Below are positions 9,764 to 18,227 of a DNA stretch of 64,000 nt, one piece after another. The stretch's first letter is position 1; every line of letters begins with the position of its first letter. A model generated the notes under the pieces. It did no database searches, had not been told where the DNA came from, and saw only the letters and a program-made list of their open reading frames with translations. The stretch is taken from the NCBI GenBank assembly GCA_965658025.1, contig CBFHQL010000001.1, forward strand, positions 142,204 through 206,203. The letters are read 5' to 3'. Both the position numbers and the translations under genes were made by a program. The DNA comes from UBA3537 sp965658025 (GTDB lineage Bacteria > Bacteroidota > Bacteroidia > Flavobacteriales > Flavobacteriaceae).

Positions 9764-9806
9764 GTTGTTTGTAATTTGGTCTAAAGATAATTAAAAAATA
9801 TGCTTT

Positions 9807-9827
9807 ATAAGCTTTACCCCAAAAGCT
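9807..9827 (-). repeat. heptad-like AAGCTTT inverted repeat at the hemB 3' end
   Basis: On the minus strand the hemB stop sits inside AAGCTTT-TGGGGT-AAAGCTT, a 7-bp stem with a 6-base loop. The 21-base segment is 18/21 identical to the one at 10814-10834, which sits at the 3' end of the four-helix-bundle gene. There is no clear T-tract immediately after it, so a terminator role is uncertain. Confidence 0.6.
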
Positions 9828-10803
9828 TTACCACCTCTTTTGCAAAATAACTCGCCATAAGGTCTGCACCAGCACGTTTAAACGCCATGGTGGTTTCTAG
9901 TACCGCTTGGTCGTGGTCCAACCATCCTTTTTCACTTGCGGCTTTAATCATGGCATATTCGCCACTCACTTGATAGGCCGCTACTGGCACATCAAATTCA
10001 TTTTTCACCTCTCTAATGATATCCAAATAGGCCAATCCAGGTTTGACCATCACAATATCGGCGCCTTCATCAATATCCATTTCCGTTTCGCGGAGGGCTT
10101 CAAAGCGGTTGGCATAGTCCATTTGGTAGGTTGTTTTGTCTTTTGGAATGTGGTCTTGTTCTGCTGGTGCAGAATCCAATGCATCCCTAAAAGGGCCATA
10201 AAATGAGGAGGCATATTTGGCGCTATAACTCATAATGCCAGTGTCTATAAATCCATCGTCTTCCAGCGCTTCTCTTATGCTTAAAATGCGGCCATCCATC
10301 ATATCGCTAGGCGCAACAAAATCGGCCCCAGCTTCGGCATGAGACAAACTCATTTGTGCTAAAACATCAACGGTAGGGTCGTTAACGATTTTACCGTTTT
10401 CGATAATGCCATCATGCCCATATATGGAATAGGGGTCCAAGGCCACGTCGGTCATGATCAACATTTCTGGACAGGTGTTTTTGATGGTTTTAATGGCGCG
10501 TTGCATCAGTCCATTCGGGTTTAAGGCCTCGGTTCCACGGTTGTCCTTTAGTTTATCCTCAACTTTGACAAACAACAAAACGGCTTTAAGTCCCAAAGAC
10601 CACAAAAGTTTTACCTCCGCTTGCAGCGTATCCAAACTAAAGCGGTAGTAATTGGGCATCGATGGAATTTCGTCTTTAATGCCTTTACCTTCAACAACAA
10701 AAAGAGGGACTAAAAAGTCATTTGGCGTAATGCTGTTTTCACGCACTAAACTTCGAATGGATGCGTTGGCACGTAAACGTCTGTTTCTTCTTAATGGATA
10801 CAT
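9814..10803 (-). CDS. hemB: porphobilinogen synthase (5-aminolevulinate dehydratase)
   Basis: A 329-residue enzyme condensing two 5-aminolevulinate molecules to porphobilinogen in the cytosol. The Schiff-base Lys lies in MVKPGLAYLD and the second active-site Lys in SYSAKYASSF. The metal site reads DVALDPYSIYGHDG, with Asp instead of the zinc-binding Cys triad, so it should be the magnesium/potassium-dependent class. It is the last gene of the minus-strand heme operon, separated from hemF by the four-helix-bundle gene. Confidence 0.96.
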   Translation of the reverse strand: MYPLRRNRRLRANASIRSLVRENSITPNDFLVPLFVVEGKGIKDEIPSMPNYYRFSLDTLQAEVKLLWSLGLKAVLLFVKVEDKLKDNRGTEALNPNGLMQRAIKTIKNTCPEMLIMTDVALDPYSIYGHDGIIENGKIVNDPTVDVLAQMSLSHAEAGADFVAPSDMMDGRILSIREALEDDGFIDTGIMSYSAKYASSFYGPFRDALDSAPAEQDHIPKDKTTYQMDYANRFEALRETEMDIDEGADIVMVKPGLAYLDIIREVKNEFDVPVAAYQVSGEYAMIKAASEKGWLDHDQAVLETTMAFKRAGADLMASYFAKEVVKLLG

Positions 10804-10813
10804 AATATTAGTT

Positions 10814-10839
10814 TTAAGCTTTAAGCCAAAAGCTTAAAG
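10814..10839 (-). repeat. heptad-like repeat and hairpin after the four-helix-bundle gene
   Basis: Perfect 8-bp arms (CTTTAAGC / GCTTAAAG) with a CAAAA loop at 10819-10839. Read on the minus strand, the segment divides into seven-base units AGCTTTT, GGCTTAA and AGCTTAA, the same unit family as the long array at 11194-11295. It overlaps the stop of the four-helix-bundle gene (10834), so related repeats lie on both sides of that gene. Confidence 0.65.
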
Positions 10840-11193
10840 TGATTTTTTAATGGTTTTGATTAATGAAAATAACATTTTTTTAATTTCATCTATTTTTTTC
10901 AAAAGTGTTTTAGAGTCTTTTGTAGAGATAAATTTTAATTCACTGGACACCAAAATCAAGTACTCTAACTCATGAGCAGAACCTGATGAAATATAGAGGA
11001 ATCTTATTAATTCTTTCTGAGTTTCTCTACCACAACCTTCTACAATATTGGTGGGTACAGACAAGCTTGCACGATTAATTTGTGAAACAAGATTGAATTG
11101 CTCAGACTTTGGGAAAGTTGAAGTGATCTGATATATATCAAGCACAAGTTCATGAGCCCTTTGCCATACTTTGTAATTTTTATAATCGACCAT
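10834..11193 (-). CDS. four-helix-bundle protein, S23/23S rRNA-IVP family
   Basis: A 119-residue all-helical protein. VWQRAHELVLDIYQIT at the N-terminus, then the SQINRASLSVPTNIVEG segment and SSGSAHELEYLILVS, are the hallmarks of the four-helix-bundle family first seen as proteins encoded in 23S rRNA intervening sequences, which is structurally akin to the Avd accessory protein. No function is established for the free-standing chromosomal copies. It interrupts an otherwise pure heme operon between hemF and hemB, and is flanked upstream by a 14.5-unit heptamer array and downstream by related heptamers. This looks like a repeat-associated insertion. No reverse transcriptase or transposase gene is nearby. 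Confidence 0.88.
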   Translation of the reverse strand: MVDYKNYKVWQRAHELVLDIYQITSTFPKSEQFNLVSQINRASLSVPTNIVEGCGRETQKELIRFLYISSGSAHELEYLILVSSELKFISTKDSKTLLKKIDEIKKMLFSLIKTIKKSL

Positions 11194-11295
11194 AACTTTA
11201 AACTTTTAGCTTTAAACTTATAACTTTAAACTTTTAACTTATAGCTTTAGACTTATAACTTTTAACTTATAGCTTTAAGCTTTTAACTTTAAACT
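11194..11295 (-). repeat. heptanucleotide tandem array, about 14.5 units
   Basis: Read on the minus strand, the 102 bases divide without slippage into seven-base units of the form AG(T/C)(T/C)WWA, for example AGTTTAA, AGTTAAA, AGCTATA and AGTTATA. The array begins in the last sense codon of hemF (its TAA stop is in the first unit) and ends at the ATG of the four-helix-bundle gene. The units vary only at a few positions (T/C at 3 and 4, A/T at 5 and 6). Confidence 0.9.
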
Positions 11296-12203
11296 GAATC
11301 AACCCATTCAACAGGGCTTTTTAAGACTTCAATTAATTTTTCTTCTTCACTTCCTTCTTCAGGGTGATGATCATACACCCACTGCACATGTGCGGGAAGA
11401 CTCATCAAAATACTTTCAATTCTACCGTTTGTTTTTAGTCCAAACAAGGTGCCTTTGTCATGCACCAAATTAAATTCTACATAACGCCCTCGTCTGATTT
11501 CTTGCCAATCGCGTTGGGCATCCGTATACGTTAGGGTTTTTCTTTTTTCGACAATAGGGGTATAAGCTTCCAAGAAACTATCGCCAACTTCTGTTACAAA
11601 AGCGTACCATTGTTCCATATCCATAGTGTCTTTGGCTTTACAATAATCAAAAAACAAACCACCAATGCCTCGACCTTCATTTCTGTGGCTGTTGTAGAAA
11701 TATTCGTCACAACGTTTTTTGTAGTCTTTATAAAAGCTTTTGTCGTGCTTATCACAAGCGGATTTACAGACGCTGTGGAAATGCTTAGCATCTTCTTCAA
11801 ACAAATAATATGGGGTTAAATCTTGACCACCGCCAAACCACTGATCTACAATAGTTCCTTCTTTATCATACATTTCAAAATAGCGCCAATTGGCATGCAC
11901 GGTGGGTACCATAGGGCTTTTTGGGTGAATCACTAAACTCAAACCACAAGCATAAAAATCGACCTCACCAACATTAAAATAGCTTTGCATGGCTGGGGGG
12001 AGTGAGCCATGGACTTTAGAAATATTGACACCACCTTTTTCAAAAACAGTTCCGTTTTGAATCACTCGTGTACGGCCTCCGCCGCCTTCTTTTCGTTGCC
12101 AAAGGTCTTCTTTAAATTTTGCCTTACCATCAATCTCTTCGAGCTTAGACGTGATTTGGTCTTGCAAATGTTCAATGTAATTATAAAATTGATTTTTCAT
12201 CAT
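11289..12203 (-). CDS. hemF: oxygen-dependent coproporphyrinogen III oxidase
   Basis: A 304-residue aerobic enzyme that oxidatively decarboxylates coproporphyrinogen III to protoporphyrinogen IX. Recognisable blocks are WFGGGQDLTPYY, GIGGLFFDYC and the C-terminal RRGRYVEFNLVHDKGTLFGL. Length matches the HemF family. The translation opens with two Met codons (12203 and 12200). Its stop codon lies in the heptamer array at 11194-11295. It lies 16 bp after hemE in the operon. Confidence 0.96.
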   Translation of the reverse strand: MMKNQFYNYIEHLQDQITSKLEEIDGKAKFKEDLWQRKEGGGGRTRVIQNGTVFEKGGVNISKVHGSLPPAMQSYFNVGEVDFYACGLSLVIHPKSPMVPTVHANWRYFEMYDKEGTIVDQWFGGGQDLTPYYLFEEDAKHFHSVCKSACDKHDKSFYKDYKKRCDEYFYNSHRNEGRGIGGLFFDYCKAKDTMDMEQWYAFVTEVGDSFLEAYTPIVEKRKTLTYTDAQRDWQEIRRGRYVEFNLVHDKGTLFGLKTNGRIESILMSLPAHVQWVYDHHPEEGSEEEKLIEVLKSPVEWVDSV

Positions 12204-12219
12204 AGGTAGATTTTTGGGT

Positions 12220-13245
12220 TTATGAATTATAGGATTTTACGGCATCAATAAATGCTTTGGCATGATCCACAGGAATATTGGGTAATATACCGTGGCCAAG
12301 ATTTACGATGTATTTATCTTTACCAAAAGCATCAATCATTTGATGCACCATTGTTTTGATTTTATCAGGAGGGGAAAGCAGTCTTGAAGGGTCAAAATTC
12401 CCTTGTAGTGTGATGTTTCCTCCGGTCAAATAGCGTGCATTTCGAGCTGAACATGTCCAATCTACGCCTAAAGCAGAGGCATTGGATTTTGCCATTTCCC
12501 CCAATGCAAACCAACACCCTTTTCCAAAGGCAATCACAGGGGCATCGTCTTTTAGGGCTTCAATAATTTGATTGATGTATGGCCAAGAAAATTCTTGATA
12601 ATCTGTGGGGGAAAGCATACCACCCCAAGAGTCAAAAACTTGAACTGCATTGACACCTGCCTTTACTTTTTCTTTTAGATAAGCAATGGTTGTATCTGTA
12701 ATTTTTTGCAATAGCTTATGGGCAGCAACAGGATTTGAAAAACAAAAGGCCTTTGCTTTATCAAAATTTTTGCTCCCTTGACCTTGTACACAATAACACA
12801 AAATCGTCCAAGGTGATCCAGCAAAACCAATCAGTGGAATTTCATCATTGAGCAATTCTTTGGTGGCCTTTATGGCTTTGTACACATAATCCAATTCGGT
12901 TTTTACGTCTGGCACAACCACCTTGTCCACATCGTTTTGGGTGCGGATAGGATTAGGGAGGTATGGGCCAAAATTTGGCTTCATTTGAACCTCAATATTC
13001 ATCGCTTGTGGAATGACGAGGATGTCACAAAATAAAATCGCTGCATCCATTCCAAAACGTCGGATGGGCTGAACGGTAATTTCACTGGCGAGCTCTGGAG
13101 TTCGGCAACGGGTAAAAAAATCATATTTTTCTCTAATGGCCATAAATTCAGGCAAGTAGCGCCCAGCTTGGCGCATCATCCAAACAGGAGGACGTTGTAC
13201 GGTTTCACCCTTTAATGCACGTAAAAATAAATCGTTTTTAATCAT
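12220..13245 (-). CDS. hemE: uroporphyrinogen decarboxylase
   Basis: A 341-residue cytosolic enzyme that removes four carboxyls from uroporphyrinogen III. The signature PPVWMMRQAGRYLPE is near the N-terminus, and the second family block GFAGSPWTILCY is present. The start overlaps the hemCD stop by 4 bp (ATGA type), which implies translational coupling. Confidence 0.97.
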   Translation of the reverse strand: MIKNDLFLRALKGETVQRPPVWMMRQAGRYLPEFMAIREKYDFFTRCRTPELASEITVQPIRRFGMDAAILFCDILVIPQAMNIEVQMKPNFGPYLPNPIRTQNDVDKVVVPDVKTELDYVYKAIKATKELLNDEIPLIGFAGSPWTILCYCVQGQGSKNFDKAKAFCFSNPVAAHKLLQKITDTTIAYLKEKVKAGVNAVQVFDSWGGMLSPTDYQEFSWPYINQIIEALKDDAPVIAFGKGCWFALGEMAKSNASALGVDWTCSARNARYLTGGNITLQGNFDPSRLLSPPDKIKTMVHQMIDAFGKDKYIVNLGHGILPNIPVDHAKAFIDAVKSYNS

Positions 13246-14837
13246 TGTTTTTTGTCTTTAGCAATGTAGTGTTCATTCACCAATTCAATAACGCTTTCTA
13301 TGGTTGGGATTTTTGCAATGCGTACATCCTTAAAGTGTTTTGTAGCTTCTTTGGCTGTGGTTTCGCCAATGCAATAAGCCACACAATTTGGGGTGTTGTT
13401 TTTCAAAAAACTCTGCACAGTCGACGGGCTATAGAACATTACGCCTTCAACCGATTCGGGGAGTTTTGGCGCTTCGAGTTTTGTGCTGTAGGCCGCAATT
13501 TCATGTACTGTGATATTGTTTTTTGTTAAAATTGTTGGGAGGTCGTCCATTCTGATAGCACTACAGAAATAGGAAACTTCCGTTCCGTCTAAGAACTCCA
13601 CCAGATGCTCAGCAAGTAGTTTTGCATTTTTAGCGCTATGCTTAACAGGGCCAATTTTTTGCTCAATCAATTTTTTAGTACGCCGTCCTACACAATAGAT
13701 AGTTTTAAAGTTTAGATCTTCAGCAGCACAATTATTCAAAAGCGCTTCAACGCCATTTTTACTCGTGATGATGACGTTTTCATGCGGTCTTTTCAGCAAC
13801 GAAGTTTTAATCCTGTTGGGCGTGGTTTTTATAAAATCTGAACTTTCAACCTTAACGGTATCAGCAAACAAATCTTTTTGCCCTGCGCTTAATGTTTTTG
13901 AAGAAAAGACATTGGTTTTTTGTGGTTTTAAGCTGTTTTTACTCACCAAGTTTTTTCCACCTCGGTCAACAATAAATTCCACACATTCATCTACTAGCGA
14001 TGTGTGTTTCCCTAATGGCGCACTGCGTTTTGCTTCTACTTTTTTTGTGCCGTCTTCACTCAAAACGATGCCATGAAAATGAACTTCTTCATCTTTTATA
14101 AAAGCCAAAGCACCAATGGGTGCGCTACAACCGCCTTCTAATTTATTTAGGAAAGTACGCTCTATATGGGTGCAAATTTCAGTTTCTTTATGATTTAATG
14201 CGGAACAAATTTCCAAAGTTTCTTGCTCTGATTCTAAACAGGCGATCATAATGGCACCTTGTGCTGGTGCGGGCACCATCCATTCAAGATTTACAGCATT
14301 CTGTGGCGTGAGGCCAATCCGTCCAAGACCAGCAGCAGCAAAAATGGCACCGTTCCAGTTTTTGTTGTTTTCAAGCTTTTGTAGTCTTGTGTTTACATTG
14401 CCTCTTAGGCCAACAATGGTGTGTGTTGGGTAGCGGTTGAGCCATTGCGCTTTTCGTCTCAAGCTGCCAGTAGCAACAACGGCTTCTTTTTGCGCTAAAA
14501 ATTCTTCATTATTTTTAAATACGAGGGTGTCTCTTACATTTCCACGTTTGAGAACAGCCGCTTGAACAATCCCTTTTGGGAGTATTGTGGGCACATCTTT
14601 GAGGGAGTGCACGGCAATATCAATCTCCTCATTAAGCAAGGCAATGTCCAATGTTCGTGTGAAAACACCGGTAATACCAAGCTCGTATATGGGTTGATTT
14701 AATACTAAATCTCCTGTCGATTTTACAGAGACAATTTCTGTTTTATGACCCAAGTGCTCAAGTTGTTCTTGAACAGATTTTGCTTGCCAAAGCGCAAGTT
14801 GGCTATCACGAGTTCCAATGCGAATAGTTTTTGGCAT
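13242..14837 (-). CDS. hemCD: fused hydroxymethylbilane synthase / uroporphyrinogen-III synthase
   Basis: A 531-residue fusion. The N-terminal ~300 residues are HemC, opening with IRIGTRDSQLALWQA and carrying the dipyrromethane-binding Cys in LEGGCSAPIGA. The remaining part (about 310-531) is HemD, the cyclising synthase, with VIITSKNGVEAL and the late VMFYSPSTVQSFLKNN segment. The two steps convert four porphobilinogens to uroporphyrinogen III. The fusion removes the need to release unstable hydroxymethylbilane; such HemC-HemD fusions are known in other bacteria. The gene lies 2 bp after hemA and overlaps hemE by 4 bp. Confidence 0.95.
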   Translation of the reverse strand: MPKTIRIGTRDSQLALWQAKSVQEQLEHLGHKTEIVSVKSTGDLVLNQPIYELGITGVFTRTLDIALLNEEIDIAVHSLKDVPTILPKGIVQAAVLKRGNVRDTLVFKNNEEFLAQKEAVVATGSLRRKAQWLNRYPTHTIVGLRGNVNTRLQKLENNKNWNGAIFAAAGLGRIGLTPQNAVNLEWMVPAPAQGAIMIACLESEQETLEICSALNHKETEICTHIERTFLNKLEGGCSAPIGALAFIKDEEVHFHGIVLSEDGTKKVEAKRSAPLGKHTSLVDECVEFIVDRGGKNLVSKNSLKPQKTNVFSSKTLSAGQKDLFADTVKVESSDFIKTTPNRIKTSLLKRPHENVIITSKNGVEALLNNCAAEDLNFKTIYCVGRRTKKLIEQKIGPVKHSAKNAKLLAEHLVEFLDGTEVSYFCSAIRMDDLPTILTKNNITVHEIAAYSTKLEAPKLPESVEGVMFYSPSTVQSFLKNNTPNCVAYCIGETTAKEATKHFKDVRIAKIPTIESVIELVNEHYIAKDKKQ

Positions 14838-14839
14838 AG

Positions 14840-16087
14840 TTATGAGTCGAGTTGAAATATTTTTTGAATTAATTCTAAGCTGTTGTTGCTCGAATTGGCC
14901 TCTTGTTTGAGGTGATGTGCAAAATGATTAGTGATTTTTTGGACAATCTGTGCACTGATCAAGTCTGCTTGTCTTTTGTTGAAATTGTCTAGTTTTTTAC
15001 GTTGCGTGTCAATTTCTGCTTCTGCAAATACATTGAGTTTTTCTTTCAACGCTTTGATGGTGGGTGCAAATTTTCGGTAGTCCAACCACGCTAGAAAATC
15101 ATTTTTAATCTCGTCAATTATGGCCTCAGCAACAGGGATAAATTCTTTTCTTTTATTTAAATTTTCGTCGGTAATGTCTGACAGCTCATCCAAATGTGTT
15201 AGGGTGATGTTTTTTAATTCTTTGACGTTTTCATCCACATTTTTCGGAATAGACAAATCCAAAATAAGAAGAGGTTTTTTGTTTTGAATGACTTGTTTGT
15301 CAATGGTGGGATGTTGCGCACCTGTAGCTACAATGAGGATGTCTGTATTTTTTATTTCTTCGTGAAGTTGGGTATAATCTTTCACAAGAACTTTAAATTT
15401 TCCAGCAATTTTTTCGGCACGATCTCTTGTTCTATTGATCAAAGTAATGTGCTCATTTTTGGTATGTTTGATGAGGTTTTCGCAAGTATTTCGCCCTATT
15501 TTACCTGTTCCAAAAAGAAGAATATTTTTGGAACTAACGTCTTTGACAGATTTTAAAATATACTGTACTGAGGCAAAGGATACCGACGTCGCTCCAGTCG
15601 AGAGTTTTGTTTCTGTCTTGATGCGCTTACTGGCCTGAATAACAGAATTGATAAGCCGTTCAAGATAGGCGTCAAGAAGATTGTATTTTTTTGAAACTCT
15701 TGCGCTCGATTTTAGTTGGCTAATGATTTCGAAGTCACCGAGAATTTGACTGTCTAGTCCAGCACCTACACGAAACATATGTTCAATGGCATCATCATCT
15801 TTTAGTGTGTAAGACACCGGATTGAAAGTGTCAATTGTTCCAACAGTATTGTTACACAAAAGTTCGACAAGTTGGGAGGGGTGGTGTACAAAGCCATAAA
15901 TTTCAGTTCTGTTGCAGGTAGAGGTCGCCACAATGCTTTGGATTCCCAAATCTTTTGCTTGATTGAGTAAGCTCGCTTTCTTGGTTGGGCTTAAGCTAAA
16001 GTCTCCACGCAATTTTGCATCTGCCTTTTTATGGCTTATGCCAATAACATAAAAAGAAGTTGTTTGTGTGCTGTTAAGCTGTTTCAT
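14840..16087 (-). CDS. hemA: glutamyl-tRNA reductase
   Basis: A 415-residue enzyme for the first committed step of the C5 pathway, glutamyl-tRNA to glutamate-1-semialdehyde. The catalytic Cys 58 is in ATSTCNRTEIYG. The NADPH loop is LLFGTGKIGRNT, and a C-terminal dimerisation domain follows. It is the promoter-proximal gene of the minus-strand heme operon and is divergent from an AraC-type regulator. A -7 element TATTTTTG (minus strand, 16123-16116) lies 29 bp upstream of its start. Confidence 0.96.
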   Translation of the reverse strand: MKQLNSTQTTSFYVIGISHKKADAKLRGDFSLSPTKKASLLNQAKDLGIQSIVATSTCNRTEIYGFVHHPSQLVELLCNNTVGTIDTFNPVSYTLKDDDAIEHMFRVGAGLDSQILGDFEIISQLKSSARVSKKYNLLDAYLERLINSVIQASKRIKTETKLSTGATSVSFASVQYILKSVKDVSSKNILLFGTGKIGRNTCENLIKHTKNEHITLINRTRDRAEKIAGKFKVLVKDYTQLHEEIKNTDILIVATGAQHPTIDKQVIQNKKPLLILDLSIPKNVDENVKELKNITLTHLDELSDITDENLNKRKEFIPVAEAIIDEIKNDFLAWLDYRKFAPTIKALKEKLNVFAEAEIDTQRKKLDNFNKRQADLISAQIVQKITNHFAHHLKQEANSSNNSLELIQKIFQLDS

Positions 16088-16115
16088 TTATTTGGGCAAT
16101 GATTGCGTTTGTGCG

Positions 16116-16123
16116 CAAAAATA
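16116..16123 (-). promoter_or_regulatory. putative -7 element for the heme operon
   Basis: The minus strand reads TATTTTTG, fitting the Bacteroidota -7 consensus TAnnTTTG, 29 bp upstream of hemA. No convincing -33 TTG is seen at the usual distance. Confidence 0.45.
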
Positions 16124-16197
16124 GTGTCTATAGCAAATAAAAAATAACGCTACAGGAACTTTATTTGTCGTTTAGGGTTTAGTCTGTAATAATTCCT

Positions 16198-16237
16198 TAT
16201 TTTTGCAATTCAATTTAAAATAACAGGTTTAAATTGA
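16198..16237 (+). promoter_or_regulatory. -7 element and 10-bp inverted repeat ahead of the AraC gene
   Basis: TATTTTTG at 16198-16205 fits the -7 consensus. Just downstream, at 16210-16219 and 16228-16237, the arms TCAATTTAAA and TTTAAATTGA are perfectly complementary with an 8-base spacer. The repeat ends 24 bp before the AraC ATG, so it would lie at or just past the transcription start: either an operator or a leader hairpin. Confidence 0.55.
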
Positions 16238-16261
16238 TAAATAACACAAATTTTATTTATA

Positions 16262-17182
16262 ATGAATCTAAATAAAGAACATTCATCTTCGTTAAATCCT
16301 CCTTCAAAAAGTGTCGCTACAGGTGCTTTTTTAGAAACTTCTATTGAATCTGGGTTTATAGTCCTAACATTTCAAAATGAAACAGACGATTTGAAGGTTT
16401 TGGAAAAAGCCATAGATAACTCCTTTATTCAGTTTCATTTTTGCCTTAAAGGATCGACTCAATTTTGTTTCAATAACAATACCTATGCATTAGACATTCC
16501 AGAAGAAAACTCGTTGTTGTTGTACAATCCACAGCGCGATTTACCTATCCATATGATTGCACAACCAAATACATGGGTTGTATCTGTTTTAATTTCTATC
16601 AAAAAATTTCACGGATTGTTTTCTCATGAAGCGAATTACATTACTTTTTTGAAGGACGATAACAAGCTTAAAAAATATTACAAGGATGGATATATTTCGC
16701 CATCGATGGCTATTGTTTTGAATCAAATCATGAATTATAATTTGAATTCCAATCTTCGTGAGTTGTACTGCAAAGCCAAAGTATATGAATTGTTGAGTTT
16801 GTATTTCAACCGCGGCGAAGACGCCAACATAGAACAATGCCCTTTTTTGGTGGATGAGTCTAATGTTTTAAAAATTAAAAAGGCCAAAGATATTGTTATT
16901 CAGCGCATGTCTGAACCACCAACGCTTGTAGAATTGTCCAATGAAATAGAACTCAGTTTGAAAAAACTTAAAGAAGGATTCAAACAAATTTATGGCACCA
17001 CAGTCTATGGCTTTTTATTTGATTACAAAATGGAATTTGCTCGAAAATTATTAGAATCAGGAACACACAACGTTAATGAAGTTGGTCTAAAAGTGGGCTA
17101 CAGTACAGCCAGTCATTTTATATCCGCCTTTAAAAAACAATATGGGACTACCCCAAAAAAATACATTCAATCCATAAATTAA
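16262..17182 (+). CDS. AraC family transcriptional regulator (heme-locus)
   Basis: A 306-residue regulator. The N-terminal ~190 residues form a ligand-sensing region of no assigned type. The C-terminal AraC/XylS double helix-turn-helix spans about 205-305, with ELSNEIELSLKKLKEGFKQI and VGYSTASHFISAFKKQYGTT. It sits between the two heme transcripts, divergent from hemA and 13 bp ahead of hemH, so a role in controlling heme synthesis or iron use is a reasonable inference; nothing in the sequence shows the ligand. Similar AraC regulators control siderophore or iron genes in other bacteria. Autoregulation via the inverted repeat at 16210-16237 is possible. Confidence 0.88.
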   Translation: MNLNKEHSSSLNPPSKSVATGAFLETSIESGFIVLTFQNETDDLKVLEKAIDNSFIQFHFCLKGSTQFCFNNNTYALDIPEENSLLLYNPQRDLPIHMIAQPNTWVVSVLISIKKFHGLFSHEANYITFLKDDNKLKKYYKDGYISPSMAIVLNQIMNYNLNSNLRELYCKAKVYELLSLYFNRGEDANIEQCPFLVDESNVLKIKKAKDIVIQRMSEPPTLVELSNEIELSLKKLKEGFKQIYGTTVYGFLFDYKMEFARKLLESGTHNVNEVGLKVGYSTASHFISAFKKQYGTTPKKYIQSIN

Positions 17183-17195
17183 TCAATACTAAAAA

Positions 17196-18227
17196 ATGAA
17201 AGGGATTTTATTAGTCAATTTAGGCTCACCCGATAGCCCAAACCCAAAAGATGTAAAAAAATATTTAGGAGAATTTCTCATGGACGAACGCGTTATCGAC
17301 GTTCCCAATTGGGCTAGAACACTGCTTGTCAAAGGCATTATTTTGAACACTAGACCCAAAGCTTCTGCAAAGGCCTACAAAAAAATATGGTGGGAAGAAG
17401 GGTCTCCACTGATTGTTTTATCTGAACGCCTGAAAGACAACGTACAAAAACACCTAGATTTACCCGTCGCTTTGGCTATGCGCTATGGGAGTATGTCTAT
17501 CAAAAAAGGACTTCAAGAACTGGAAAACAAAGGGGTTACAGATGTTTTGATCATTCCACTTTACCCTCAATTTGCAATGGCCACAACAGAAACAATTTTA
17601 GTTCTGGCTAATGAATTACAAAAAGAATTTTTTCCAAAAATGACTTTGGAACATTTGCCCCCTTTTTACAACAACCCTGATTATATCAAAGTGCTTTCGG
17701 AGTCTATAAAGACTTATCTTAAAGGCAAAGACTACGAACATTTGTTGTTCTCATATCATGGAATTCCAGAACGTCACATCCGCAAAAGTGATGTTACAAA
17801 AAAGCATTGTAAAATAGACAAATCGTGTTGCAGTACACCGTCAGAAGCCCATGCTTATTGTTACAAACACCAGTGCGTTGAGGTAACGCGTTTGGTAGGG
17901 GAATATTTACAATTGGCGCCAGACACATATTCTACCTCTTTTCAGTCGCGCCTTGGTTTTGATCCGTGGTTGCGCCCATACACAGACCGAACGATTGAGC
18001 GTTTGGGTAAAGAAGGCACCAAAAACATGGCGATTGTTACCCCGGCATTTGTAAGCGATTGTTTAGAAACTCTCGAGGAAATTGCGATGGAAGGTGAAGA
18101 AATTTTTCATGAAGCTGGCGGAAAGAATTTTACCACAATTCCCTGTTTAAATGACGATCCAAAATGGGTTTCGTTGCTCGTAAAATGGATTCGTGAATGG
18201 GAATCAAAAACAATAACTACAAGTTAG
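17196..18227 (+). CDS. hemH: ferrochelatase
   Basis: A 343-residue enzyme inserting Fe(II) into the porphyrin. Seen are GILLVNLGSPDSP at the N-terminus, the catalytic His in FSYHGIPERH, and SFQSRLGFDPWLRPY. Whether it works on protoporphyrin or coproporphyrin cannot be told directly; a protoporphyrin route is implied by hemF and hemJ in the same cluster. It lies 13 bp after the AraC gene and abuts the MATE gene with no gap (stop TAG directly followed by ATG). Confidence 0.96.
   Translation: MKGILLVNLGSPDSPNPKDVKKYLGEFLMDERVIDVPNWARTLLVKGIILNTRPKASAKAYKKIWWEEGSPLIVLSERLKDNVQKHLDLPVALAMRYGSMSIKKGLQELENKGVTDVLIIPLYPQFAMATTETILVLANELQKEFFPKMTLEHLPPFYNNPDYIKVLSESIKTYLKGKDYEHLLFSYHGIPERHIRKSDVTKKHCKIDKSCCSTPSEAHAYCYKHQCVEVTRLVGEYLQLAPDTYSTSFQSRLGFDPWLRPYTDRTIERLGKEGTKNMAIVTPAFVSDCLETLEEIAMEGEEIFHEAGGKNFTTIPCLNDDPKWVSLLVKWIREWESKTITTS

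Noticed and set aside
10834..11193. Diversity-generating retroelement (the Avd protein has a similar fold)
   Set aside because: No reverse transcriptase gene and no template/variable repeat pair found in the neighbourhood.
11194..11295. CRISPR array
   Set aside because: Seven-base units with no spacers and no cas genes nearby.
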